From: Mariniphaga sp. | GTDB lineage: Bacteria; Bacteroidota; Bacteroidia; Bacteroidales; Prolixibacteraceae | Reading direction: 5' to 3' | DNA: 64,000 nucleotides | Assembly (NCBI GenBank): GCA_024636975.1 | Contig: JAGXGA010000023.1 | Span: 93,118 to 157,117 of the forward strand | In this document: positions 36,935 to 46,117 of the stretch, one piece after another | Numbering within the stretch: position 1 is the first letter of the stretch | Layout of the letters: each line of letters opens with the position of its first letter | The notes under the pieces: generated by a model | What the model saw: the letters and a program-made list of their open reading frames with translations, nothing else | Told to the model about the DNA's origin: nothing | Database searches by the model: none | Made by a program: the position numbers and the translations under genes

Positions 36935-36983
36935 GTCTTAAAATATTTAAATATCAATAAATTAATCGGATTAATATGGTGTG

Positions 36984-37012
36984 CAAAAATATAAATTATT
37001 TAATAACCCAAA
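36984..37012 (-). promoter_or_regulatory. Bacteroidota promoter of the HU-COX24 unit
   Basis: On the - strand TTTG (37009-37012) and TATTTTTG (36984-36991) are separated by 17 bases, matching the -33/-7 consensus. The start codon lies 50 bases downstream. Confidence 0.55.
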
Positions 37013-37069
37013 AGCTTTTCAAATAAATTATTTTTGTTTTTCTTAAAGATTTAAAGGATTTTAGAAAAA

Positions 37070-38131
37070 GTGGACGAATTTATACGGTTAATATACTGGT
37101 GGTATAATCAGAATAAACGGGATTTACCGTGGCGTGAAACAAAGGATCCCTATAAAATATGGATCTCAGAAATAATTCTTCAGCAAACACGTGTAGATCA
37201 GGGGTGGTCTTATTACCAGAAATTCATTAAAGTGTTTCCTGACGTTAAAACGCTTGCTGCAGCAAACGAGGAGCAGGTGCTAAAACTATGGCAGGGCCTG
37301 GGATATTATTCCCGGGCCCGGAATCTTCATAATTCTGCAAAGACCATTGTAACAAAGCATCAGGGCAAGTTTCCGCAAAATTATTCCGACATACTTGCAT
37401 TAAAAGGCATTGGACCCTATACTGCCGCTGCCATAGCTTCCATAGCATTCAACCTGCCCTACTCTGTGCTTGACGGAAATGTATACCGGTTTTTAGCAAG
37501 ATATTATGGAATAACCCTCCCTGCAGATTCTGCTGCAGGCAAAAAGGAGTTTTTTAAAATCGCTGATGAGATACTATTGCACAGCAATCCGGGATTTCAT
37601 AATGAGGCATTGATGGAATTCGGAGCATTACAATGCATCCCCGGCTCACCTGATTGTTTAAAATGTCCTCTTGTAACTTCATGTTTTGCATTTGCGAATA
37701 AAAAAGTAGATCAGCTCCCGGTAAAGGAGAAAAAAACTGGCAGGCGTTTCCGCTACTTATACTATTATTTAATTGAAAACGGCAATTGCATCTGGATAGA
37801 AAAGCGTACCGAAAAAGATATCTGGAAAAATCTATACCAGTTCCCTGTAGTTGAAACTACAAAAGAACTTACAGTTGAAGAAGCATTAAACCATCAACCT
37901 TCCTTTTTAAAAGGTCACTCCTATACCATAAAATCAATATCTGCTCAACGAAAACATATTCTCAGCCACCAAACATTAATAACCCGCCTTATTAACATTG
38001 AGGCCAGCAGCAAACTGACACCATTGGGGAGCTATTTGAAAATCAAAAAAAAAGATTTGCACAAATATCCAGTTCCCCGTTTAATAGAACGTCTTGCACA
38101 AAAGTCAAATATCATTAAAATTTTTAGTTGA
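37070..38131 (+). CDS. mutY: A/G-specific adenine glycosylase
   Basis: The 353-residue protein starts with GTG; the N-terminus FIRLIYWWYNQNKRDLPWR is the normal MutY start, so no upstream extension is needed. The helix-hairpin-helix is LKGIGPYTAAAIASIAF near residue 110, the catalytic Asp lies in VLDGNVYRFLARY, and a 4Fe-4S cluster is bound by a Cx6Cx2Cx5C motif near residues 190-205. A Nudix-like C-terminal domain follows. It removes adenine mispaired with 8-oxoguanine. It is divergent from the HU-type gene and followed by ssb. Confidence 0.95.
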   Translation: MDEFIRLIYWWYNQNKRDLPWRETKDPYKIWISEIILQQTRVDQGWSYYQKFIKVFPDVKTLAAANEEQVLKLWQGLGYYSRARNLHNSAKTIVTKHQGKFPQNYSDILALKGIGPYTAAAIASIAFNLPYSVLDGNVYRFLARYYGITLPADSAAGKKEFFKIADEILLHSNPGFHNEALMEFGALQCIPGSPDCLKCPLVTSCFAFANKKVDQLPVKEKKTGRRFRYLYYYLIENGNCIWIEKRTEKDIWKNLYQFPVVETTKELTVEEALNHQPSFLKGHSYTIKSISAQRKHILSHQTLITRLINIEASSKLTPLGSYLKIKKKDLHKYPVPRLIERLAQKSNIIKIFS

Positions 38132-38193
38132 AAATCAGATAAATTAAAAACAGATTTTGTATTTTTATATCGTTAACCTATAATTTAAATAAT

Positions 38194-38631
38194 ATGTCGA
38201 TTAACAAAGTAATTCTTGTAGGAAATGTAGGAAAAGACCCTGAAATCAGACACTTGGATTCAGGCGTTGCAGTTGCCAATTTTCCCTTGGCCACTTCTGA
38301 AAGTTACATTGCCAAAAACGGCGATAAAGTTTCCACCACCGAATGGCACAACATCGTGCTTTGGCGCGGACTGGCAGATGTAGCCGAAAAGTATGTAACC
38401 AAAGGCCGTCAGTTATACATCGAAGGTAAAATTAAAACACGTGCCTGGGATGATAAAGATGGGAACAAAAGGTACACTACTGAAATTGTAGCAGATGTAA
38501 TGCAAATGCTGGGTAACAAATCCGATTCACAAGGTCAAAGCTCCAACGGCGGAGCCAGCCAACCGGAATCTTCAGCATTCGAAAGCCCTGATTTAGGTGA
38601 CCAGGGAGGGGACGATGATCTCCCATTCTGA
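38194..38631 (+). CDS. ssb: Single-stranded DNA-binding protein
   Basis: The 145-residue protein has the SSB OB fold (MSINKVILVGNVGKDPE, then TEWHNIVLW and YIEGKIKTRAWDD) and a Gly/Ser/Gln-rich linker ending in the acidic tail DDDLPF, which binds repair partners. It follows mutY by about 60 bases. In many Bacteroidota the next gene would be gldE; here it is gldD. Confidence 0.96.
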   Translation: MSINKVILVGNVGKDPEIRHLDSGVAVANFPLATSESYIAKNGDKVSTTEWHNIVLWRGLADVAEKYVTKGRQLYIEGKIKTRAWDDKDGNKRYTTEIVADVMQMLGNKSDSQGQSSNGGASQPESSAFESPDLGDQGGDDDLPF

Positions 38632-38667
38632 TCCTTAAAGTTAACAATTTTAAAAATCTAACTGGTT

Positions 38668-38699
38668 TTCCCGGTCTCATCAGGCCGGGATGACTTTTT
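38668..38699 (+). terminator. Terminator after ssb
   Basis: TCCCGG and CCGGGA pair around a 10-base loop and are followed shortly by TTTTTA. It separates ssb from gldD, which has its own promoter element. Confidence 0.6.
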
Positions 38700-38735
38700 A
38701 TTGCCCCTTCATTTCATTTTACCTCATAAAGGGTG

Positions 38736-38743
38736 TACTTTTG
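38736..38743 (+). promoter_or_regulatory. Bacteroidota -7 element upstream of gldD
   Basis: TACTTTTG matches TAnnTTTG and lies 20-30 bases before the likely gldD start codons. Confidence 0.45.
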
Positions 38744-38772
38744 CGTTATTGATTGTAACATATATGGATATC

Positions 38773-39357
38773 ATGAGGATTAACCTACTTTTTATAATTG
38801 GAGTAATGGGTTTTTTTGGTTGTAATGAAAAATATACTCCAAAACCACGTGGCTTTTTCAGAATAGGTTTTCCTGAAAAAGATTACAATTCTATAGCACA
38901 TAAATTTCCTTACAGCTTTGAAGTACCGGAATATTCAGATGTAGAACCTGACAACCGGAATCCGGATGAACCCTGGTGGATCAACCTTGAATTTCCACAG
39001 AACAAGGCAGAGGTGCATGTTTCATATTACAATCTTCAGGAAAACGATAACCCTCGTGAACTGCTTGCCGAATTAATGGAAGAAACGCGGGAACTGGCAT
39101 ACAAACATTCGGTTAAAGCAAATGCCATTGAAGAGCAGATTTACCTTAACTCAGAAACTGACGTTTATGGAACGCTATACCGCATCAGGGGAAATGCAGC
39201 CTCACCTATGCAGTTCTTTCTTACCGACAGTGCGCACCATTTCCTGCGCGGAGCACTCTACATAAGGGCTACACCCGATATCGACTCACTCCAACCCGTA
39301 GTTGAGTTTCTCGAGCGCGACGTCATCCATCTTATTGAAACTACACAATGGGAGTAA
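38773..39357 (+). CDS. gldD: Gliding motility lipoprotein GldD
   Basis: The 194-residue protein has a lipoprotein signal (MRINLLFIIGVMGFFGC) with the acylated Cys at residue 17; an ATG three codons upstream is also possible. The motif YTPKPRGFFRIGFPEK after the Cys is characteristic of GldD, and the rest of the length fits the family. GldD is needed for type IX secretion-linked gliding in Flavobacterium but also occurs in non-gliding Bacteroidota. Its last 10 bases overlap the phosphopantetheinyl transferase start. The usual neighbour GldE is missing. Confidence 0.9.
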   Translation: MRINLLFIIGVMGFFGCNEKYTPKPRGFFRIGFPEKDYNSIAHKFPYSFEVPEYSDVEPDNRNPDEPWWINLEFPQNKAEVHVSYYNLQENDNPRELLAELMEETRELAYKHSVKANAIEEQIYLNSETDVYGTLYRIRGNAASPMQFFLTDSAHHFLRGALYIRATPDIDSLQPVVEFLERDVIHLIETTQWE

Positions 39358-39998
39358 TAAAAATTTCTGAATTACCTGAAGGTCATAAAGGAATGCTGGG
39401 TATATGGAATTTGAGTGAGACCTGTAGTGCCCTGCTCCGGGAATTTTGTTTCTCGGATAAGGAACAACTGGAATTTAACAACATTAAAAACGACAAGCGA
39501 AAATGCGAATTCCTTGCGGTAAGGTTACTGTTACAAAAAATGATGCAGAAGAAAAAAGAGCTGCATTACACTGGGTCCGGTAAACCCATTTTGGAAGAAA
39601 ACATTCACATCAGTATTTCCCATTCATCGGAACTGGCAGTAGTTCTGTTAACTGAAAAACCAGCAGGGGTAGATGTGGAAAGCATTCATAGAAAAACCGA
39701 TAAAATTGCTGCACGATATCTTTCCGATTCTGAACTACAGCATATCGAAAAAACACCAGATCCTCCCTTCACACGAATATTGTACTGGTGCGCCAAGGAA
39801 GCCTTATTTAAATGCACCCCCGAGGAAGGCATCGATTTTAAAAATCAACTTCTGATTAAACCTTTCCTGCCTGCTTCCGGCTCAGGTAATTTTGACGGTC
39901 AGCATTTGATAAACAATCAGCTTGTCAATTTTGTCTTTCATTATTCTATAATGAACAATAATGCCATTGTTTATTGTTTTGAGAAAGATAACACTTAG
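39348..39998 (+). CDS. 4'-phosphopantetheinyl transferase, Sfp type
   Basis: This 216-residue protein has both Sfp-superfamily motifs: ISISHSSELAVV with GVDVESI near residue 106 and WCAKEALFKC near residue 146, which supply Mg2+ and CoA ligands. It attaches the phosphopantetheine arm to a carrier protein. The start overlaps gldD by 10 bases, a coupling also seen in other Bacteroidota. No polyketide or peptide synthetase lies nearby, so fatty acid ACP is the likely target. Confidence 0.9.
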   Translation: MGVIKISELPEGHKGMLGIWNLSETCSALLREFCFSDKEQLEFNNIKNDKRKCEFLAVRLLLQKMMQKKKELHYTGSGKPILEENIHISISHSSELAVVLLTEKPAGVDVESIHRKTDKIAARYLSDSELQHIEKTPDPPFTRILYWCAKEALFKCTPEEGIDFKNQLLIKPFLPASGSGNFDGQHLINNQLVNFVFHYSIMNNNAIVYCFEKDNT

Positions 39999-40051
39999 AA
40001 TTAATGCGCAAAAGATGAAGGCAGATAAGCTTACTTACAATTATAAATGAA

Positions 40052-41551
40052 ATGAAAATACCGGAAAATCAAATTTTAATCATATTCGGCGCTTCGGGAG
40101 ATCTTACCAAAAGAAAGTTAATTCCCGCGCTATATGATTTATTCCGTCAGAACCTGCTGCCTGAGCGATTTGCCGTTCTGGGTGCTTCCCGTACAGTTTT
40201 GACAGATTCAGAATTCAGAAAGCAGGCTGAGCAGTTTTTACCATCAAATAAGGAAGTGGAACAATTTACAAATCTGCTTTTTTACAAAGCGGTTTCACCC
40301 ACTGAACCTTCCGGTTTTAAAAATCTTAAGCTACGGCTTAAAAAGCTGGGGGAGGATTTTAATATTGATGCCAACTATCTGTTTTACCTTTCCACTCCAC
40401 CAGCAGTATATTTAAACATTGCTGAAAATCTGGCTGAATACGGATTAAGTAAATCAACGTCTCATTTCAGAAGGTTGATAGTGGAAAAACCATTCGGCAC
40501 TGATTTAAAATCGGCACAACAGTTAAATATTAATCTACTGAAGCACTTCGATGAAAACCAGATTTATCGGATCGATCATTATCTGGGCAAGGAGAGTGTG
40601 CAAAATATGCTGGTTACACGTTTCTCTAATGGTATTTTTGAGCCATTATGGAACAGGAATTTTATTGAGAGGATAGAAATCACATCGGCAGAAAGCCTGG
40701 GGGTGGAAGACCGGGGCGGTTATTATGACCATTCAGGAGCCCTTCGCGATATGCTGCAGAACCATCTGATGCAGTTGGTAGGTTTTGTAGCCATGGAACC
40801 ACCAGTAGTAATGAAAGCAGATGCCATACGAAATGAAATCGTAAAGGTTTTTCAGTCGATGCGCCCGATTCCTGAAAAAGAAGTTTCCAGACACGTAGTC
40901 CGCGGGCAATACATCTCTTCCAAAATTAACGGCGAAACTGTGAAAGGCTACCGAGAGGAAGCCAGGGTAGATGACCAATCGAGAACAGAAACCTTTGTTG
41001 CCATGAAATTTTACATCGATAACTGGCGGTGGGGAGGTGTTCCCTTTAGCATTCGTACAGGCAAAAAACTTCCGGCATCCGTAACCGAAATAGTCATCCA
41101 TTTTAAGCAGGTACCCCATCACCTCTTTAATAATGAAGGATTGCCGGAGCTAAACAATAACCAATTAATCATCCGTATTCAGCCAGATGAAGGCATCCTT
41201 TTGAAGTTCAGGATGAAAACCCCCGGCGCCGGATTTAAGGTACAAACGGTTAATATGGATTTTCACTACTCCGACCTTGCTGATGTCAGGCTGCCTTCAG
41301 CTTACGAAAGGTTGCTGCTCGACTGTATGCAGGGCGATGCTACCCTATACTCCCGTGGTGATGCAGTGGAAGAAGCATGGCGTTTTGTTCAGCCTGTTTT
41401 AAATGCATGGAAAAATAACACAGATATCCCTTTGTATGGATATCCTGCCGGAACCTGGGGACCCGAAATTGCAGATACGCTCACTGAAGGTGGACAATGG
41501 CGCTATCCATGTAAAAACCTGGTTAACGACGGCACCTGGTGTGAACTCTGA
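40052..41551 (+). CDS. zwf: Glucose-6-phosphate 1-dehydrogenase
   Basis: The 499-residue enzyme shows the dinucleotide motif FGASGDLTKRKLIPALY near residue 12 and the signature RIDHYLGKE near 175 with the catalytic His and Lys. It makes 6-phosphogluconolactone in the oxidative pentose phosphate pathway. The gene is followed after 44 bases by the lactonase gene; 6-phosphogluconate dehydrogenase (gnd), often upstream of zwf in Bacteroidota, is not in the window. Confidence 0.96.
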   Translation: MKIPENQILIIFGASGDLTKRKLIPALYDLFRQNLLPERFAVLGASRTVLTDSEFRKQAEQFLPSNKEVEQFTNLLFYKAVSPTEPSGFKNLKLRLKKLGEDFNIDANYLFYLSTPPAVYLNIAENLAEYGLSKSTSHFRRLIVEKPFGTDLKSAQQLNINLLKHFDENQIYRIDHYLGKESVQNMLVTRFSNGIFEPLWNRNFIERIEITSAESLGVEDRGGYYDHSGALRDMLQNHLMQLVGFVAMEPPVVMKADAIRNEIVKVFQSMRPIPEKEVSRHVVRGQYISSKINGETVKGYREEARVDDQSRTETFVAMKFYIDNWRWGGVPFSIRTGKKLPASVTEIVIHFKQVPHHLFNNEGLPELNNNQLIIRIQPDEGILLKFRMKTPGAGFKVQTVNMDFHYSDLADVRLPSAYERLLLDCMQGDATLYSRGDAVEEAWRFVQPVLNAWKNNTDIPLYGYPAGTWGPEIADTLTEGGQWRYPCKNLVNDGTWCEL

Positions 41552-41595
41552 ACAAAAATAAATTCATATATTTATTCGTAAATAAAATTATACCA

Positions 41596-42327
41596 ATGGC
41601 AGTTTCTACTGAAGTAAAGATATTTTTAAAACCAAAAAAGGTGGCCCGTAAGGTGGCCCGGGAAATAAATAAACTCATAAAGGAATCAAACCGAAAACGC
41701 TTCGATATTGCATTATCCGGAGGAAGCACTCCTAAAAAGCTGTTCAGGGCACTTGTAAAAAAACACCACGATACCATTCCTTGGGAACGTGTCCATTTTT
41801 GGTGGGGCGATGAAAGGTGCGTTTCACCTGAAAGCGAAGAAAGCAATTACAGACTGGCGTTAGAAATTCTGCTCCAGAAGATACCCATTCCTTCAAAAAA
41901 CATTCACCGGATTCATGGGGAAAATACTCCCGAAGCTGAAGCGATAAGGTACTCTGATGAACTGATGATGCAACTGCAAAATACAGATAATATTCCTGTA
42001 TTTGATCTGATTCTCCTGGGGATTGGTGAAGACGGCCATACTGCTTCCATATTTCCGGGTCGTCTTGATTTATTTCAGTCCAATAACTTCTGCGCTGTTG
42101 CAACCCATCCGGAAACCGGGCAACAGCGCATCACCCTCACAGGCAAAGTTATTAATAATGCAAAAAACGTCTTCTTCATGGTTACCGGGGAAAACAAGGC
42201 AATCAGAGTTTCGGAAATTATGAACAATGAGGAAGCAGCAAAGAAGCATCCTGCCTGGCATGTTGATCCGGTTCATGGTTCGCTCACCTGGTTCATTGAT
42301 GAACCTGCGGCTTCGCAAATCAGCTGA
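41596..42327 (+). CDS. pgl: 6-phosphogluconolactonase, DevB type
   Basis: The 243-residue protein has the family motifs ALSGGSTPKKLF near residue 40, WWGDERCV near 74 and LGIGEDGHTASIFPG near 141. It hydrolyses the lactone made by the zwf product encoded just upstream. The overall fold is that of glucosamine-6-phosphate isomerase/DevB proteins, but the zwf neighbour supports lactonase. Confidence 0.95.
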   Translation: MAVSTEVKIFLKPKKVARKVAREINKLIKESNRKRFDIALSGGSTPKKLFRALVKKHHDTIPWERVHFWWGDERCVSPESEESNYRLALEILLQKIPIPSKNIHRIHGENTPEAEAIRYSDELMMQLQNTDNIPVFDLILLGIGEDGHTASIFPGRLDLFQSNNFCAVATHPETGQQRITLTGKVINNAKNVFFMVTGENKAIRVSEIMNNEEAAKKHPAWHVDPVHGSLTWFIDEPAASQIS

Positions 42328-42330
42328 AAC

Positions 42331-43335
42331 TTAATTTGATTGAGAAGGCTTCAACCCCAGTACTTCTGTACCAAAGTTAATGGTTTCGTCAGTAACTTCA
42401 GCTACCGAGCCTGAAGTCAAATCACTGGCGATTACATGATCTCCGGCTGAAGGAAATGCCTCTTTTACTTTATCCTCAGAAGAAGTACCAAGCTGTTTAA
42501 ACATTTTCAACATGGCATCCACCTTTACAGTTTGATCCTGATTTTCCTCATCCAGGTAATAATACCCCAGAAACACAGGCACATTTACCCGCCGGTAGGT
42601 TTCCTTTTTCATGGTAGCATCAACCAGTTGCTGTAAATAAACAACCCCTTCGAGCCTGTACCTGCAATACCAGTACCGGCATTCTTTCGATTCAGGATCC
42701 TCATCTGAAACCCGGTACTTATCACCTGTCACCTGCCGTGCCAGCTGCAAACCCCAGGGCCTGGCAAGCAGAAAAGCCGTATTGTTGTTTATCCGGATAT
42801 TTGGAGAATACAATATCAGCCCGTCCACATACTCCGGGAATTCGGCTGCAAGCTTTAATGCAAGGGTTCCCCCTGTTGAGGTGCCCATAACAATAACTCT
42901 CTCACCCAGATTACTTGCTATCATAAGCGCTTCCTTTGCCGATTCCCACAGGTTATCGGGGGTCATATCTAACAACGGATCATCAGTAATCAAACCATGC
43001 GAAGCTAGCCTTGGAAAATAGGCATTCATTCCAAAATGTCGGGCAAACTCTTCATTTGCCGGATAGCCTTCCCTCCATGAAGCAGAAAAACCATGCAGGT
43101 ATAATAGTGAATACTCAGTTCGCTCCCTTGAATCGTTATTCCAGATGATGCGCGATTCATTGTCGGGTTTAATGTTCAAATCCGACTCTTTTTGTTCGAT
43201 GTAGTTTTCCAGGTTTCTTGCTCCTGTGGGCAATGAAGGGAGGTTCTGGTTCAATTCTGCATTAGGGGGTGTTGGCCCCAAAAAATAGGCTGCTACCAGT
43301 ATAATCAGAAAAATAAAAAAGTATATTTTTTTCAT
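42331..43335 (-). CDS. Alpha/beta hydrolase, membrane-anchored
   Basis: This 334-residue protein starts with a hydrophobic anchor or signal (residues 4-20) and carries the alpha/beta-hydrolase nucleophile elbow GTSTGG near residue 150, with LYLHGFSASW near 80 as oxyanion strand and AGDHVIASD near 300 as the likely catalytic His. It resembles carboxylesterase/lysophospholipase-type enzymes. The substrate is unknown. It converges with pgl, with 3 bases between stops. Confidence 0.8.
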   Translation of the reverse strand: MKKIYFFIFLIILVAAYFLGPTPPNAELNQNLPSLPTGARNLENYIEQKESDLNIKPDNESRIIWNNDSRERTEYSLLYLHGFSASWREGYPANEEFARHFGMNAYFPRLASHGLITDDPLLDMTPDNLWESAKEALMIASNLGERVIVMGTSTGGTLALKLAAEFPEYVDGLILYSPNIRINNNTAFLLARPWGLQLARQVTGDKYRVSDEDPESKECRYWYCRYRLEGVVYLQQLVDATMKKETYRRVNVPVFLGYYYLDEENQDQTVKVDAMLKMFKQLGTSSEDKVKEAFPSAGDHVIASDLTSGSVAEVTDETINFGTEVLGLKPSQSN

Positions 43336-43440
43336 TAAAGAAGATTTTATGATTTAGAATGTTGAGTATACTCCTGCAATACAAAATAAACGTTTTTTCC
43401 AGTTCAAATGAAGAATATTTTGAAAATAGATTGCCGGGAG

Positions 43441-43494
43441 GTGCGATTTCCGAATCGCACATTTTCGTTGAGTGGTGCGATTTCCGAATCGCAC
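43441..43494. repeat. Two tandem copies of a 20-bp palindrome, period 34
   Basis: GTGCGATTTCCGAATCGCAC occurs at 43441-43460 and again at 43475-43494; each copy is a perfect 8-bp palindrome around TCCG. The copies lie between the 5' end of the hydrolase gene and the 3' end of dinB. The sequence resembles the dispersed REP-like palindromes of environmental Bacteroidota. Confidence 0.9.
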
Positions 43495-43568
43495 ATTCTT
43501 TAATCAGCGGATCGGTCCCGAACAACTTTCGGAACGCTGCTCCCGGAACGGAATCCGCTGTATCCGGT

Positions 43569-44639
43569 TCAAAATTCAATTATCAGTTGCACAGGCTCGT
43601 TTTTCTCATCTGTCTTAAAATTGGAAAATGTGAGTCCCAGCAACCGGATTCCCTTGGTAAATTCATCTGCATGCAGCAGGTCTTTTGCCCCTTCAGTCAG
43701 TTCGGTTTTTTGTGTAAACCACCCGGTAATGGTTTTGCTTCGCGTATGTTGTTCAAAATCGGCATATTTATATTTCAGCGTCAGTGTCTTTGCCTTTGCT
43801 TCCGAGCGCAGGTACCTTTCCCAAACAATATCCGCTATTTGAAGCAATTCGTTTTCAAGATCCTGAAGCAGGAAAATATCGTTACTGAACGTTTCTTCTG
43901 CGCCCACCGACTTCCGCTCACGGGAAGGTTCCACCAGCCGGTTGTCCTCTCCACGGCTGATTTCATAATAGTAATTTCCCGATTTCCCGAAAAGCCGGAC
44001 CAGTTCATACCTGTCGATTTGTTTTAAATCGCGGCCAAACCAAATCCCTATTATATTCATCTTCTCAGCAGTAACCTTTCCTATTCCGTAAAATTTTCTG
44101 ATTTCCATGTTATCAATGAAATCCTGTGCTTTAGCGGGGGTAACTACAAAAATGCCGTTGGGTTTATTTACATCCGAAGCTACTTTTGCAAGGAACTTGT
44201 TGTAGGAAACCCCTGCAGAGGCTGTCAACTTCGTTTCCTCAAAAATGCGTTGCCTGATTTCCTGAGCGATGAGTGTGGCAGATGGTTTTCCTTTTTTGAT
44301 GTATGTAACATCAAGATAAGCCTCATCGAGTGATAATGGTTCCACCAGATCGGTATATTCGAAGAAGATGGAACGGATCTGCTGCGAAACTTCCTTATAA
44401 CGTGAGAAGCGGGGTTTGACAAAAATCAAGTCCCTGCATTTTCTTTTGGCCACCTGGGAAGCCATCGCCGAGCGTACTCCGTATTTACGGGCTTCATAGC
44501 TTGCGGCAGCAACCACTCCCCGCTCCCTTGACCCACCAACCGCCACAGGCTTTCCTCGCAGATCAGGATTATCGAGCTGCTCCACCGATGCATAAAAAGC
44601 ATCCATGTCGATGTGTATTATTTTCCGGATGTTCTCCAA
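43569..44639 (-). CDS. dinB: DNA polymerase IV (Y family)
   Basis: The 356-residue polymerase starts with IIHIDMDAFYASVEQ (metal Asp) and has SLDEAYLDVT near residue 103 with the two catalytic acids. The little-finger domain follows to about residue 345. There is no beta-clamp motif clearly visible at the extreme C-terminus. It performs error-prone lesion bypass. It is a single-gene unit, with the palindrome repeats after it. Confidence 0.95.
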   Translation of the reverse strand: MENIRKIIHIDMDAFYASVEQLDNPDLRGKPVAVGGSRERGVVAAASYEARKYGVRSAMASQVAKRKCRDLIFVKPRFSRYKEVSQQIRSIFFEYTDLVEPLSLDEAYLDVTYIKKGKPSATLIAQEIRQRIFEETKLTASAGVSYNKFLAKVASDVNKPNGIFVVTPAKAQDFIDNMEIRKFYGIGKVTAEKMNIIGIWFGRDLKQIDRYELVRLFGKSGNYYYEISRGEDNRLVEPSRERKSVGAEETFSNDIFLLQDLENELLQIADIVWERYLRSEAKAKTLTLKYKYADFEQHTRSKTITGWFTQKTELTEGAKDLLHADEFTKGIRLLGLTFSNFKTDEKNEPVQLIIEF

Positions 44640-44662
44640 TAGATTACAATAAATAAATACGA

Positions 44663-45922
44663 TTATTGTACAATTATTTTCTTCGATAGGTTCAGTTTGC
44701 CATCAGTAACGAAAATAAGGTAAGTTCCATTATCAAGGCCAGCAAGATCTATTTCTTTTGATTGTTCAATTGTGGAATGAATAAGAATCCTGCCTGTTAC
44801 ATCCATGATTTTCAATACATGCTTTTTCGTATTGTCGAGTTGGATTGTCAATTTATCCTTTGCAGGGTTTGGATAAACCTGAAGTGTATGCACAACTTCT
44901 TCTGTAGTTCCTGTTGTACTTAACTTGTGTACTCTCAACCAATCGATAAATACTGAGCAGGGGAATTCAGCTTCCGGTACAATGGACCCGCCATAGGTGT
45001 ATTGACTTCCACCTACACCTGCACTTAAAATGGCATACATTTTATGTTCGAAAGGGTACCATTCTTCGAAATGATTTGAATATTCAGAAATACCAACTCT
45101 ACTGTTATCCCTGTTAATTACTGCAGATTTATCCTGACCGTCTTCCTGAAAGGCGCCACCATCATTAAAATAATGAATATGGTATACGTTGTCATCAATA
45201 AAGAACTCCATTCGATTGGTATACCAGTCGATACCGTATGTATGAAAACCTGAACTTCCTGCATAGGGATCATCTTCAGCAGGAGGATAACCACCTTGTC
45301 CGGGCTCGGAAGGAAAGGGAACTTCCTGATGCTCGTAGCTGTAATAGGCTGCCTGGTGACCATGGTTCCACGACTGCCACTGATTGTTTTCCCAAAACCA
45401 GGCATAATGCACCCCCCCAAGATTGTGGTAAGGAATTGAACCTACATATTCCATAATGTCAACCTCTCCCCCCTGGGGCCACATTAAATAATCCCACCCT
45501 TCAGGCAATTCGTCGGGCATCATCCAAAAAGCAAAACCCTGTCCTTTGTATTTTACATCCCGTGGAAAAACTCTAGCTGCAATCCGATGCCCCGGACCCC
45601 AGGAAGCCTTTCCTGCAGTTCTTATCCTTCCGCTGGTGTAGTTCCTGTCGATAAATGATTCCTTCCTTGTTGTAATAACCAGGCAGCCATCCTGTGCCCC
45701 CGTTACACTATCCCGGAAACTTACATTTTGCACCCGCCCTGTTGCCCTGTCAAGCTGCCCGGTACCCCAGTCGCCATTAACACCAGTTCCTGTTTCAATG
45801 CTCCATTTGGTCAAATCCAGCTGGCCTTCATTAAAGTTATCTTCCCAGATCAGTTCTCCAACCTGACCCAAAACTGAAAGATTAAACAGCAACAGAGAAA
45901 AAAGAATAGGAAATAACTTCAT
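44663..45922 (-). CDS. Secreted GH16 beta-glucanase with type IX sorting domain
   Basis: The 419-residue protein has a signal peptide (ending near LGQ), a GH16 jelly-roll domain (about 22-335) with the catalytic EVDIMEYVG motif near residue 155 (nucleophile Glu, Asp, acid/base Glu), and a C-terminal domain (about 345-419) of the T9SS sorting type (VYPNPAKDKL, then GTYLIFVTDG). It probably hydrolyses beta-1,3 or mixed beta-glucans such as laminarin. Secretion by T9SS supports the Bacteroidota assignment. It stands alone, not in a SusC/SusD locus. Confidence 0.94.
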   Translation of the reverse strand: MKLFPILFSLLLFNLSVLGQVGELIWEDNFNEGQLDLTKWSIETGTGVNGDWGTGQLDRATGRVQNVSFRDSVTGAQDGCLVITTRKESFIDRNYTSGRIRTAGKASWGPGHRIAARVFPRDVKYKGQGFAFWMMPDELPEGWDYLMWPQGGEVDIMEYVGSIPYHNLGGVHYAWFWENNQWQSWNHGHQAAYYSYEHQEVPFPSEPGQGGYPPAEDDPYAGSSGFHTYGIDWYTNRMEFFIDDNVYHIHYFNDGGAFQEDGQDKSAVINRDNSRVGISEYSNHFEEWYPFEHKMYAILSAGVGGSQYTYGGSIVPEAEFPCSVFIDWLRVHKLSTTGTTEEVVHTLQVYPNPAKDKLTIQLDNTKKHVLKIMDVTGRILIHSTIEQSKEIDLAGLDNGTYLIFVTDGKLNLSKKIIVQ

Positions 45923-46117
45923 TATCTTTACATTTATTTTCCATCAGAATAATCTCCCATGGAATATGAACAGCAAATTTAACCACCAGATCCATATAAT
46001 CCTAATTCTGTTGTTGTGGATTGAAGTCACTTAAATCAGGAATCATGTAAGTGTCAAATGCTTCTAAAGTTGCGTTTGTGAGAAAATTTATACCACCCCT
46101 GCGCAAGAAATAATACC

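Noticed and set aside
38701..38772. Upstream extension of gldD to 38701
   Set aside because: The TTG start would precede the promoter element and bury the lipoprotein signal.
43441..43494. CRISPR array at the twin palindromes
   Set aside because: Only two copies with a 14-base separation; repeat and spacing do not fit CRISPR.
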